From contig JAIXMP010000090.1 in the NCBI GenBank assembly GCA_025677815.1, positions 1 through 17,297 of the forward strand: a stretch of DNA of 17,297 nucleotides, given 5' to 3'. This document shows, piece by piece, positions 1 through 9,153 of this stretch; the first letter of the stretch is position 1; every line of letters begins with the position of its first letter. The DNA comes from Phascolomyces articulosus. Taxonomy: Eukaryota; Mucoromycota; Mucoromycetes; Mucorales; Lichtheimiaceae. Made by a program: the position numbers and the translations under genes. Under the pieces are notes generated by a model. That model did not search any database, was not told where the DNA came from, and saw nothing but the letters and a program-made list of their open reading frames with translations.

Positions 1-379
1 CGTAGAGGGGGGTGAAAGTCCGGACCAGACAGTAGAGGGGGGGTGCAAATAGATGTGGCCAAAAATTGAGGGTAAAAATTGAGGGCAAAATTATTCTAAA
101 AAATTTTAAAACTCAACTTGAAAAAGTAAGGGTAAAATAAGGGAGTGCATGATAATGATAACAATATAATAATGTAATAATAATTATATGATATTAAGTA
201 CTAAGCAACAATTGCTATAGCTTGTGAGAAGTATTGAAAAAAGAAATAATGACGATGATTATTTTTAAATAAAATAATCGTAAGAAGTATCTAAAAAAGG
301 AAAGAGGTAACACAAGTATTCTTGGTTATAACAAAAAATACAACAGTTATAATAACTAATAAATTAAAACATTATAAAT
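1..379. other. AT-rich non-coding stretch with short G-rich direct repeat
   Basis: No coding region can be supported here. The first 50 bases contain a short direct repeat of the form GTAGAGGGGGGTG (about 2-14 and 32-45), followed by two TAAAAATTGAGGG-like units near 70-95. The rest is AT-rich. An imperfect hairpin (about 252-282, ACGATGATTATTTT against AAAATAATCGT) is visible. The G-rich start may be the edge of another repeat lying outside the window. Confidence 0.5.
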
Positions 380-450
380 TGCGTCGACCGAGAATCGAAC
401 TCGGGTCATCCGCGTGGCAGGCGGATATTATACCACTAAACCATCGACGC
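380..450 (-). tRNA. tRNA-Gly (anticodon GCC)
   Basis: The reverse complement folds as a full cloverleaf. The acceptor stem GCGTCGA/TCGACGC is a perfect 7 bp, the D-arm has TGGTTTAGTGGTATAAT, the anticodon loop is CTGCCAC with GCC at positions 34-36, and the T-arm contains GAGTTCGATTC. There is no intron. Position 380 gives the discriminator A, and CCA is not encoded, as expected in eukaryotes. A run of A at 366-369 is a TTTT terminator on the transcribed strand. The 5' end (450) faces the left repeat arm, which starts 11 bp upstream at 462. Confidence 0.95.
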
Positions 451-461
451 TTCTTATTTTC

Positions 462-863
462 GTCGCGTCTGAGACGAATTTTGAGAGAAATTCATCATCA
501 GCTGGTCACGTGACTTGAAAATGACGATTCAAACCTAAGAACCTAGGTCGACCAACCAGATCGCATTGGTGAAATGTTTCTCCTGAAAGTTTACCTATAG
601 ATAGATAGATTGATCAACTATCCTATTTTTAATGATCCCTATCTATCCCTATATTATATGTCCCCTTATTGCCCTAGATGATCATAACCACATTATCCAT
701 GGATATTTTCTTAATAATAATGGATGTAGTGCTCTCTATATAATAATAATTATATTATAATTATTATTATTTATTTTTATGTTTTTATCTAACCCTCATT
801 TGATTATCCTCTTATATTTATTATATTGTCCCTTATTATGCTCCCTTATTATTTTATATATCA
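462..863 (+). repeat. Left A-B-A' unit, outer segment (A 462-608, B1 609-863)
   Basis: This segment is the inverted counterpart of 14849-15250. The outer 147 bp (A) begins GTCGCGTCTGAGACG and contains the palindrome GTCACGTGAC (506-515 area); it ends TATAGATAGATAG at 608. By eye it differs from the right-hand A at 13 of 147 positions, 12 of them transitions. B1 is 255 bp in both arms. The segment ends in TCA (861-863), where a Harbinger-like element interrupts the unit, and resumes at 2650. The unit begins 11 bp upstream of the tRNA-Gly 5' end. No coding capacity was seen. Confidence 0.9.
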
Positions 864-922
864 GAGATATAATCAATTCCTATTATTAATTAATCAATAA
901 TTGTAAATAAAACTTTCTTTTG

Positions 923-2425
923 TTAAAATTTATATATAATATTTTGTTTTAAAAAATACTCTTTTATAATATCTTTCTCATTAAAATTATTTTCTTTAAC
1001 CTAACTATTATCTTTACTTTTATATCCTTTCCATTTTACTAAAAATTCATAATTATTATTAATAATTTTATGTTTTATAATACTTTCTATTTCATAAATA
1101 TTTTCATCTAATATAGTATCTCTCATATCAGATATATCAGGTATAATTTTATTTTTTCCTCTTCTTCTTTTTTTCTTATTTATATTTTTATATTGAGGGA
1201 AGTCGATATCACTTTCACTTTTATTATTTTCAATATCACTAGTATCTAATAGCATATTATTAACATTATTATCACTTTCATTAATATCTATGTTTAAAAA
1301 TTTATTTTGAATTTCTGATAAATTGTTTATTTTTTTTTATTGTTTTATACTATCATTATATACAATATCAAAAAGTTTATATTCTGATGGAAAATTAAAA
1401 CCTAAATGCATCCATAATTTATGATGTTCTTATATTTTTATATTAAATTTTTCACTAAATTTTTGAATATTTTTTAATAAAAAGCATACCTTTATTTGTA
1501 ATGTTATATATTTTATATCATTAGTTTTTAGTGTTGAATTGTTATTACTAAATCTTTTAAATTTATTATATAATTCACAAAATTGGTGCTTAATTTTGCT
1601 TCTAAAACTACCAAAAACATTATTAAAATGGCTTTCTTGTTTATTTAAATTAATACTATTTTCCTTTCATATAGGATAAAAAAAATTATTATCATTTAAA
1701 TCAAAACCTTTATTTTCACATATTTCTTCAAATTGTTTTAAAAATAATACATATCCACTATCTATTACAATACAGTCTTCCTTTTTTATTTTATTATATA
1801 ATTTTATATTCAAAAATATACCTCCATCACTACTTGATCTACATAATTCAGATTTTGAAACAGATATAACTATATCATTTATATCTGCAAGTACTTGGGT
1901 TCTAATTCCTGACTTTTTTAATTTATATGACCACTTTTTTTGATACTCTATATCAGGTTTATCATACTCAATAGTGGAATCATACCCATCTAATAATAAA
2001 GTTATATTCTTAAAATTTTCTGGGTTTATAATTAAAGATGATAACAATCTAATTTTTATATTTGAAAACATATTTATTAAATAATAATCTACTAATTTAT
2101 TTAAATTTATATAATTATTAATCCAAAATTTTTTATAAATAGTATAATAACTTGAATAAGGAATATATTTATTCATATCTTTACTTGTATATCCTGAAAT
2201 TAAATGATATAAAAGAATTAACCCTTTTTCTATTTCGATATATGGGGCAGGATATTCCTTATGTGTATATAAAACTGTTAAGAAAAAGAATATAGAAATA
2301 TAACCTAGTTTATTTAATATTTCTTTTTTTATATCATTTATATATTTAATATACTTTATTTCTGTTCAATGTTTGTACTTAAAATGTATTTTTTTCCAAT
2401 TTTCATTTAAAAATACCCTATTCAT
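923..2425 (-). pseudogene. Harbinger/DDE_4-like transposase with C-terminal chromodomain, broken by five stops
   Basis: One frame of 500 codons runs from ATG at 2425 to TAA at 923-925, with in-frame stops at codons 20 (TGA), 253 (TGA), 332 (TAA), 363 (TAA) and 475 (TAG). Conserved blocks stay in this single frame. LLDGYDST gives a first catalytic D at about 146, and VIDSGYVL a second D at about 222. A block reading FRSKIKHQF around 275-282 aligns with the R-S-x-I-E-x-x-F block of HARBI1-type enzymes, but with K279 (codon 1589-1591) where E is expected. The C-terminus is a chromodomain (about 943-1112 on the map) with IYEIESII and YEFLVKWKGY. Stop 475 falls exactly on the conserved chromodomain Trp (NS-stop-VKENNFNEKDII), so it is probably TGG to TAG. 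Between the domains is a basic KKKRRRGK patch. The fusion of DDE_4 and chromodomain in one frame is seen directly; function is inferred. This copy is dead. Confidence 0.8.
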
Positions 2426-2561
2426 TTAATACTATTTTATTTATTTCATTTTTAAGTTTTTCCTGATAATTTTTTATATTCTCATTATCTATATTAATAT
2501 AATTATTATCTATAAGCATAATATTATTTAAATCATATATTTCCTCTTCTATATTTGACAT
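2418..2561 (-). CDS. Small acidic ORF overlapping the Harbinger-like transposase start
   Basis: A 47-codon frame begins MSNIEEEIYDLNN at 2561 and ends at TAG 2418-2420, overlapping the ATG of the transposase frame (2423-2425) by a few bases. It is rich in Asn, Ile, Glu and Lys, and I do not recognise it. It may be the true N-terminus of the transposase, separated by a one-base indel or a lost intron. It could also be an upstream ORF or chance in very AT-rich DNA. Its position inside the element, directly upstream and on the same strand, favours the N-terminal explanation slightly. Confidence 0.3.
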   Translation of the reverse strand: MSNIEEEIYDLNNIMLIDNNYINIDNENIKNYQEKLKNEINKIVLNE

Positions 2562-2649
2562 AATTTTTATTTTTTGTAAATATAAATATATATTTATAAA
2601 TTTAAAATTCTTTAATAATACTATATATAATTAAACTTGATTATCCCAC

Positions 2650-3093
2650 TCATATAATATTGCCTTATGTTTATTTCCATATTTACTTTTATTAATTTAG
2701 TGTCATATAAATATATAAAGGCAATGAATATTGTATAAAATAAACAGACAATTAACTAACTAACAAATAAATTATCTACTTATATATATTACCATTGATC
2801 TACTTTATCTTTAAATCATTTCCCTTATATTTTATCCTTAATTCTGGTTTTGTGGTATCTACTGAAGAATCTTGGTCTAGTCATAATCATTTATACTTGC
2901 AAGTATGGTGATAGTGAAAAGAATTTACAATGGATCTAATATTTCTGTTATATCTAAGGTAAACTTTGAAAGAAATTCATCTTTACCTGGTCACATAACT
3001 TCATAGCAATAGTTTAAACTTAAGAATCTAGGTTAACTAACTAAATTATGCTAGTAAAATGTTTACTCTAAAGGTTTATCTATAGATAGATAG
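2650..3093 (+). repeat. Left A-B-A' unit, inner segment (B2 2653-2946, A' 2947-3093)
   Basis: B2 (294 bp) is the inverted match of 14556-14848 (293 bp). A' is a direct repeat of the outer A: also 147 bp, starting GTTATATCTAAG and ending at the same TATAGATAGATAG. Against A (462-608) I count about 44 differences, about 39 of them transitions. Most change C or G in A to T or A in A'. All seven CpG sites of A are lost, and GTCACGTGAC has become GTCACATAAC. Confidence 0.85.
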
Positions 3094-3241
3094 AAAAATA
3101 TTTATAATTATACTAAATATAATAATTTTTTTAAATCCTAATTTATTTTAAAAGCCTATCTTATATTTTTAAAACTCTATAACTTTAATAAACCTATATT
3201 TATTTCATATATTTTCCTTTATTTCTTTAAACTAAGAGACA
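3094..3241. other. AT-rich spacer between left repeat unit and CACTA end
   Basis: There are 148 bases of AT-rich DNA with no ORF and no recognised motif. If the CACTA element had inserted cleanly into the mariner-like gene found at its right end, the 5' half of that gene should lie here, and it does not. The last three bases before the CACTA end are ACA, against TCA at the right end. Confidence 0.5.
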
Positions 3242-3500
3242 CACTGCAAAAAAAAGTAGCTGTTCATAGTGGACAGGTCGCGTAACAGCTCGTGATAGCA
3301 CCCCTATCATGAACTGTCACGAGCTGTTACGCACTGTTACGAACCCAGCTGTCACGAGCTGTTACGCGCCTGTCCAGTGTGGAAAAGCAACACATTTCAT
3401 GAACTGTTACGAGGTGTTGATTGTGCTGTTACACATATATTACGAGCTTTCACGAGCATGTTATGAACTGTTACGAGCTGTTACTTATGCTGTTACGCAT
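3242..3500. repeat. CACTA left subterminal repeat cluster with long inverted repeat
   Basis: GAGCTGTTAC occurs at about 3321, 3357 and 3475, and its reverse complement at about 3282; GAACTGTTACGAG variants occur near 3402 and 3466. Bases 3280-3295 are perfectly complementary to 3317-3332 (16 bp). A larger arm 3271-3295 pairs with 3352-3375 with one extra T. The left terminus could therefore extrude alternative hairpins. The region also contains a 113-codon open frame (3309-3650), which is just the repeat read through and is not called a gene. Confidence 0.75.
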
Positions 3501-3687
3501 ATATTACAAGCTTTAACTAGCTTTCATTCATCATTTTTTTCATTGAATCATCATTTTCTTATTTTCTTATTGGCCATCATTATGTACATTATTTATGATT
3601 ATAGAAAAAAAAATGATTTTATTTATTTTTTATTAGATAATAAAAACTAGTAATACTGCTTCTATCTCTATTTACTATCGTGCTAAA

Positions 3688-4395
3688 CTATTTTATTCTA
3701 TCAGTTGTCCTACCTCTTTTGCGCCATTCTTGCTGTTCATCATAGGACCCATGAAATCCATTGTTTTTTTTTACCCACATCCCATTATTGCTGTGCTTTT
3801 TCACTGTCATATAGATCGATCGGTTTACCCATTGAACGCGTCATCATTATCACTTCTTGAAAAAAAAACCGTGCTCTTGATTTTACTCTAGAAAAAATAA
3901 TAATAATAATAAAGCTAATGGAATAAGCAAAGAAGAACATCAAAAGTAAACGATCAGACCGAATTAAATCAATGTACCTGGTGGTGTTTTGACAACAGTT
4001 ATATGAAAATAACTATTAAAAAAAAGTAATAATTAGCATGTATATATGAAAAGCGTATTCCGTAATGTATTCATAAAGAAGAAAATGATTTACCTTTATA
4101 TAAAAAAGAGATACAATCCGTTGTTGTTGTAGTCAATACTATTATGACCCTAAAATCATTTTTTATGATTAATAAAAAGAAAATTATTGTTATCAAGAAA
4201 TGATTAAAAAGTTTCAAAAAGAATATCTTACCTTGTATTAATGACGAAGAGCAGAAGGTGTCACTCTATCAAAAAAAAATAACGTAAGGAAGGTAATCAT
4301 AGTAATACATTTAATGATGGTGACTGTACCAGTATATACAAAAGAACTTACCATTAAATAAATCTTCATGTCAATCTTCGTGTTAATCTATAGAA
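3688..4395 (-). other. Possible multi-exon minus-strand transcription unit (tentative)
   Basis: Read on the minus strand there are four consecutive donor/acceptor-like pairs: AATG|GTAAGT (about 4353) to TTGATAG (about 4265), ACAAG|GTAAGA (about 4231) to TTTTAG (about 4150), AAAG|GTAAAT (about 4093) to AATAG (about 4015), and CCAG|GTACAT (about 3977) to TTCTAG (about 3889). Implied introns are about 70-90 nt, like the introns of the plus-strand genes. A 50-codon open stretch (3691-3840), basic with several Trp, ends at TAG 3688-3690. No frame crosses all exons without stops, and I recognise no domain. It may be a decayed gene or coincidence. Confidence 0.25.
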
Positions 4396-4459
4396 GAAAA
4401 GGAAAAAAAATAACTGAAAGAATAGGAATAAGAGTATGCCATGTCAAACACCCTTCTGA

Positions 4460-4469
4460 ACACACACAT

Positions 4470-4511
<42 letters not shown>

Positions 4512-4512
4512 T
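4460..4512. repeat. CA/TA compound microsatellite
   Basis: An interrupted (CA)n run passes directly into a long (TA)n run. A (TA)n run at 11971-11989 and CA-rich tracts at 6196-6225 and 7618-7680 are similar simple sequence inside the same element. Confidence 0.9.
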
Positions 4513-6148
4513 CTTGACCTTAGTACCATATCGTCCAAAAGAACCTCGTGAAATACGTGTCGAAATCTACACGTACTGTCAAAGTGTTAGCTAATTGTTT
4601 TAAAACGTCTGTTGTCTTCCATTCAATCTAATTCACCCTCCCCCAAAAAAAGTAGTACTATACACTATTGAGCTACGTTGTTGCCCTGATATTTGGTTTG
4701 GTGGTAATTTAGTAGTGATGAAAATGTGAACACTATATGTGTTGCTTGTAAGATAGATAATAATTTATGATATGATAATTGAGTGTAAACACCAAAATGT
4801 GTTAATCAGTTATATTTAATGATATTGAGTAACAGGGCTTTTGGTGAGCAACACGATGTTACTAATAAGATTTGCTTCTTATAGTTACAATTCTTATAGC
4901 AACTAAAGTTTTTATATATCAGTTCGTGATATTTAGTGAGCACCAGTAATATTAACGTATATTACACCGATTAAAGCAACAGATATCAATACTAATGTTT
5001 TAAGCAAGTATCTGTTTATATGTGATTATACAGCTATATTAGCGTGGATTCTTTAGGCCACAGTAAAATATATAATACGAATAATATATGATATATAATT
5101 GAATTATCGTTTGAAGTATAAAAATTGTATAACAAGTGAAGCTTGGATTAGCAGTTCTTGTTATTATAAAAGAGTAACTTGTGTAGTATGTTACTATATG
5201 ATATAATCCTTGATATAATGTCTTGAATTCAATGATAATAGTCAAAGTCAGGTATGTTACTTCCGACTGGTAATGATAATAGAATAAGGATCAGGAATGT
5301 TACGTCTGTCCTATATTGAAATGTTAAGCTTTCTTTAAGCTACAGTAAAATTAAAACAAGCCAGTTCGGTCTTGAGTGAATCAATACTCTTAAAATTTAT
5401 ATATATGATAAAGAGAAGTATAATTGACTGATTTTATTTCAGTTACAAAATTGTGGGGTATTTATATGTTTTCCAATAATTAAATATTTCTATCCTAAGT
5501 AACAACATGTGAAGATACTGCGGTTGCTACGAGATACTATAGTAATAAATGAATATCCAATAATAATATAATGTGTTGAATAAGTGATAATTATATTTAT
5601 AAATATGTTGCTGCGGTTTGTATGTATCTCTTGTTAATTGGAAGATACCAAAAGGTAAGATAATCCGATATTGTCGCAGTAACAGTATTTATATATAGAG
5701 TTGTTTTGTAGTAATAATGGTAATAACTGCGGTTCTTTCTAGGGGGTTACAACGTGTTCGTGTGTTGGAGATAGATAGAAAAAGTAAAAGGCAAAACAAT
5801 ATAGAGGAAAAGGGATGCATTCGTAATGTAACATTTGGATTTGCTTGTTGGGGAATAATAAAGAAGAAGAAAAAAACAGTGAGTCAAAAAAGGGAGAAAA
5901 GAGATGCATAGCCACCTTATCATGCTGATGAGATATTTTTTAAATGGCGAAATATGCTTACCTCCATTGCCAAATTTGGATCGTGCTGTTAATGCAAGAA
6001 ATAGAATAAGATATTTGTTATTTTTTTAAAATCGATGAATGACTATATAGAAAATAATTAAGATATGAGTAAACAACATGTACCATAAAAAGGATATTAT
6101 TTATTGAGAATAATCATTTTGATACCTAATAGTGACATGAAGAAAAAC

Positions 6149-6156
6149 TATATAAA
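6149..6156 (+). promoter_or_regulatory. Candidate TATA box of the first CACTA gene
   Basis: TATATAAA lies 114 bp upstream of the ATG at 6263, followed by a CA-rich and then T-rich leader. The same layout recurs before the other genes of the element (8121, 12320 and possibly 9014), which supports the choice of start codons. Confidence 0.5.
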
Positions 6157-6262
6157 GAGGATGGTATTTTAATATTATGGCTCGTCGTTATTATTAACAC
6201 ACACACGTACACCTACACATATACCTTTTTTTATATATCCAAATCGTTTTTTTCCCAACATT

Positions 6263-7593
6263 ATGCAAAACCACCCCACCGAAACTCCCAACTCTGAAAC
6301 TCCTCGACGTGCTTCAAAGCATGCTTCTGTTAACAATAGACTGATGGAAGCAATTCAAAGAACTAAACGACAAAGACAACAGCAACAGTAACAACAGTTG
6401 AATTCCACCCCCACCCCTTCTGCACCCTCATCACCAACCATATCAATCCCATCATCATCTACCCAACCACCACCTCAGCTTCTTCGTCAGGAAAGCGTTG
6501 CAAGTGATACTACCACTGGATCGATCATGGAGCAACTTGCATCCACATTGTTGAAGGGCATGGATCAGCTTCGTGATAAGCAAAATGATCAAGACAAAAC
6601 GCAAAAACAATTGCAAGAATCCATGGGACAGCTCACAAGGGCAGTGCTCGAGCTTGCAAAGCAAGCATCTGCACCTTCTCCAGCAGCAAACAACAGCAGC
6701 ATTGATGCTCCAGTGAATGATGCAGCATTGGCGAAAAAGGAGCATGGAAAATTGGCGGTATGTGCAGTCGTTTTACTATTGTTAGAATAATATTAGCTTG
6801 ATATTAACTATTATTTGTTATTTTTCTATAGAGACAATTTTCCAAGATATATAAGGAGCGTGATTTCACATACGATTACGATAATGGCCAGGGTATTAAC
6901 AATGAACCAAACGCTGTGATGCGGAACGCCCTCATAAGCATCGCCAAGAATATGAAGGGGAACTACCCTCATATTCTTGACTGGGATTCGACGTTGATGG
7001 AGATCTCCCAGAACCATTTCAACTATAACAAAAGGGAATCTCGCTTGTCACCTACTGAGAAAGCCCAAAGAGGCATAAAAAATCGCTAGGAACTTCGAAA
7101 AACAAACGTACTAGGAAAACATTGATACAAAAAAAAAATAAAAAAAGATATGAGGTTAACAAAAAGTATACTTTATGTTATATATAGAGACTAACTAACC
7201 AGATGGACGTGTTCCATAAGGGGATGTGCCAAGGGGAGTACAAGGAGTATCCAGAAGGTGAACTGGTGCTCTCCAAAGAGTTTATGTCGGACGATGAGAC
7301 AGATGACGATGAAGAAAAGAAGAACAGGAAATGGAAGGCATTGCGAGTTAGACAACCAGCTTGGTGGAGTGAACTGGTAAGGTGTTTTTAGTTATTAAAG
7401 AAGGGTACTTTTGTTTCTAAATTTACCTTATTATTTTTTACTTTAGGTAAACGACTTTTTTGCTTGTCTTGACAAGAAGACCGTTGAACTTCGCAGGCGA
7501 TACAATGGTCCAAAGGATGAGGATGCTAGACCACCTATAACAGCACCAGCCTGGGCCATTGTGTCAAGATACCAGTTAGATTTGGACTATTGA
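6263..7593 (+). pseudogene. CACTA-associated accessory protein gene, four exons, two nonsense codons
   Basis: Exons 6263-6757, 6832-7107, 7188-7376 and 7447-7593 join in phase 0 at every junction, with GTATGT..CTATAG, GTACTA..ATATAG and GTAAGG..CTTTAG introns of 74, 80 and 70 nt. They give 368 codons. The N-terminus is basic with a poly-Gln run, then a Ser/Pro/Thr-rich stretch (about 45-90). A helical, probably coiled-coil segment with MEQLASTLLKGMDQLRDKQ follows (about 90-135). The middle part has DNGQGINNEP and acidic MSDDETDDDEE, and the C-terminus has QPAWWSEL, FFACLD and APAWAIVSRYQ. Codon 43 is TAA inside the Gln run (CAA to TAA). Codon 251 is TAG after KNR. I do not recognise the family. 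By position it could be the subterminal-repeat-binding partner (TNPA-like), but that is inference. AATAAA at 7741 may be its poly(A) signal. Confidence 0.7.
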
Positions 7594-8237
7594 AAAAACA
7601 TCGTTTTTCATGTCTCCCACCTGCACACACAGCACACACTCACAATGCACACACAACACACAACACACACTTACTCACATATAATTATATTCTCTCTCCT
7701 CTCTCTCTTTCTTCTCTTTCTTTTTTTCTCTAATATGAATAATAAAAAACTTGATCTTTGATGTGTGGATAAAAAAAGAATATTTATAATAGGGTTGTGG
7801 CTCGATAAATGCACTGAGTTTTTTTTTCTGCTGTCCCACCCAAAAAAAGAGAAATTATGATTTTTTACCTTTTTAAGAATACTTTGTTGTTGCAGACACT
7901 AGTTCTATTTTTCATCATGAGTAGAAAATTAATGCTTGTATTACCATCCGAAATTATGCTGTGTAGCCAACTTTCATATCATCGTTCATTATCTTTTCAC
8001 ATTGTCGATCTTCATATGATCATCGAACACCTTGCTGCACAGTTGTATCCACCATAACCTATATTTCAAATTTATATATCATGTATTATTCATCAAATCT
8101 ACAGTATGTGAAGGAAAACATATAAATAACCCTCCATAAAAACTGATTGGAAACTAAATTTCAAGATCTCGTACCTCACACTCTTGTATCATTTCCATTC
8201 TACACAATTTCATATTTTTTAAACCTTCTTACTAATA
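7594..8237 (+). other. Intergenic region with CA-rich tract and candidate TATA box
   Basis: This holds a CA-rich tract (7618-7680), a CT-rich run (7690-7730), an AATAAA (7741-7746), and a TATAAATA box (8121-8128) 117 bp before the next ATG with a pyrimidine-rich leader. A 66-codon frame at 7857-8057 has no visible domain, promoter or splice context and is not called. Confidence 0.5.
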
Positions 8238-8749
8238 ATGCAACGTCCTTGTCCTTGTAGCAGGTGCCAAAATATCATCCTACAACACCCATCAACCATC
8301 ATTCGCCATGAACGTGCTGATTCTAGAAAACAAATCAGACGTAAGAGTTAATATTTGTATATATATATACTAATTGCTTTATGTTTCATATCTAACATTT
8401 TTTTTTACCATGATGCATAATTTTAGAACGGCAAGAGCGTTATAACAACAATTATCCAAGCAACGCAGAAGAATATCCTGCTGGATTACAGCACCAACAG
8501 CCTGATGAATATTGTAAGTTTGCATATAAAAACAATTTATGAAATAATTAGTTTAATAAGAAATACATATACTAATATGATCCAATTGCCCATTCGTTTT
8601 TAGTTGATTTTGATCATTATGAGTCCCCTGACATACCTGCTACTGCAACACCAATGGATGAGGATCAGGACCCAATGGACACCACCGACAGTGTTTTTAC
8701 CCAGTCAGACATTCCTGTCATGTCCATAGGAAAAGAATATGCCAAATAG
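8238..8749 (+). CDS. Small zinc-finger protein or separate N-terminal exons of the transposase
   Basis: Three exons (8238-8340, 8427-8513, 8604-8749) join with phase-1 introns of 86 and 90 nt (GTAAGA..TTTTAG, GTAAGT..TTTTAG). They encode 111 residues ending at TAG 8747-8749. The N-terminus reads MQRPCPCSRCQ and continues to a His-rich IIRHE, a C-x-C-x2-C...H pattern like the zinc-binding start of many fungal CACTA transposases. The rest is acidic (DFDHYESPD, PMDEDQDPMDTTD). Two readings compete. As its own gene, the TAG is real, AATAAA signals follow at once (about 8780-8800), and a new TATA box appears at 9014. As exons of the transposase, the TAG would be a mutated CAG at a donor (AAATAG|GTGTAT), and a 413-nt intron to 9162 would keep phase 0. 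I slightly favour the first. Confidence 0.6.
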
Positions 8750-9153
8750 GTGTATCTAAATTTAAATGAGGAAAAAAAGAATAAATAATAAATAAAATAG
8801 AATAACGCCATTATTATGAAATGGTGTGAATTAGAACGGTATACTAAATAAGGTATAATGTTCAACAATAAAGAAAATAAGAAATGAATAAACGCCCTCT
8901 TAACATAAGGCATAAATTAACAATAACAAATATCAATCCTCATTTCTATGGACTCATATAAACACATACCTGACAATAGATAAATAATTAGAAATAAACA
9001 CCTTATCGAAAAGTATAAAAGGACCTCAATTTTATTAGATAGTTTGATCATCACTATTTTTTATTAAATAAATCTATATAACAGTCTCAACGTATTCTTA
9101 TCATCTTTATTTTTTCGATTTTACTACCTTTTATATTTTTCACAATTCCTTTG
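8750..9153 (+). promoter_or_regulatory. Gap with poly(A) signals and candidate transposase promoter
   Basis: Clustered AATAAA hexamers follow the zinc-finger frame. TATAAAAG lies at 9014-9021, followed by a pyrimidine-rich leader (about 9095-9150) like those before the other three genes. The minus strand holds an 82-codon frame (8665-8913) that overlaps the acidic exon and is its shadow. Confidence 0.4.

Larger units (their letters stand above)
864..2649 (-). mobile_element. Nested Harbinger-like DNA transposon (1786 bp) with TCA target duplication
   Basis: Comparison with the uninterrupted right arm (around 14849-14851) shows that 864-2649 is an insertion. TCA at 861-863 is repeated at 2650-2652, while the right arm has a single copy. 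The termini form an imperfect inverted repeat: GAGATATAATCAA at the left, GTGGGATAATCAA on the reverse strand at the right. A 3-bp duplication and a DDE_4/HARBI1-like transposase are what is expected of PIF/Harbinger elements. The interior is far more AT-rich than the CACTA element. The single gene is on the minus strand and is broken by five stops. Confidence 0.82.
3505..6262. other. Long left internal region of the CACTA element, no supported gene
   Basis: About 2.7 kb without a convincing open frame. It holds several intron-like signatures on the minus strand (see separate entry), a CA/TA microsatellite (4460-4512), and an AT-rich tract from 4680 to 5720. That tract has recurring short motifs, including three exact copies of CTGCGGTT (5518, 5611, 5727). 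A purine-rich stretch lies at 5770-5910. A 64-codon frame at 5717-5911 has skewed Lys/Arg composition and no recognisable features, so I do not call it. The last 115 bases contain the presumed promoter of the next gene. Confidence 0.45.

Noticed and set aside
1..50. G-quadruplex or telomere-like G runs
   Set aside because: There are too few regularly spaced G runs, and no tandem TTAGGG-type repeat.
322..513. 63-codon plus-strand frame
   Set aside because: It runs antisense through tRNA-Gly and into repeat A.
462..3093. A-B-A' unit as a standard LTR or TRIM retrotransposon
   Set aside because: The direct repeats do not begin TG and end CA, and I see no primer-binding site or polypurine tract at the inner borders. 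The class is left open.
5717..5911. 64-codon Lys/Arg-rich frame
   Set aside because: Purine-rich low-complexity sequence with no supporting signal.
7857..8057. 66-codon frame between CACTA genes
   Set aside because: No domain, splice context or conserved composition; it overlaps the promoter region of the next gene.
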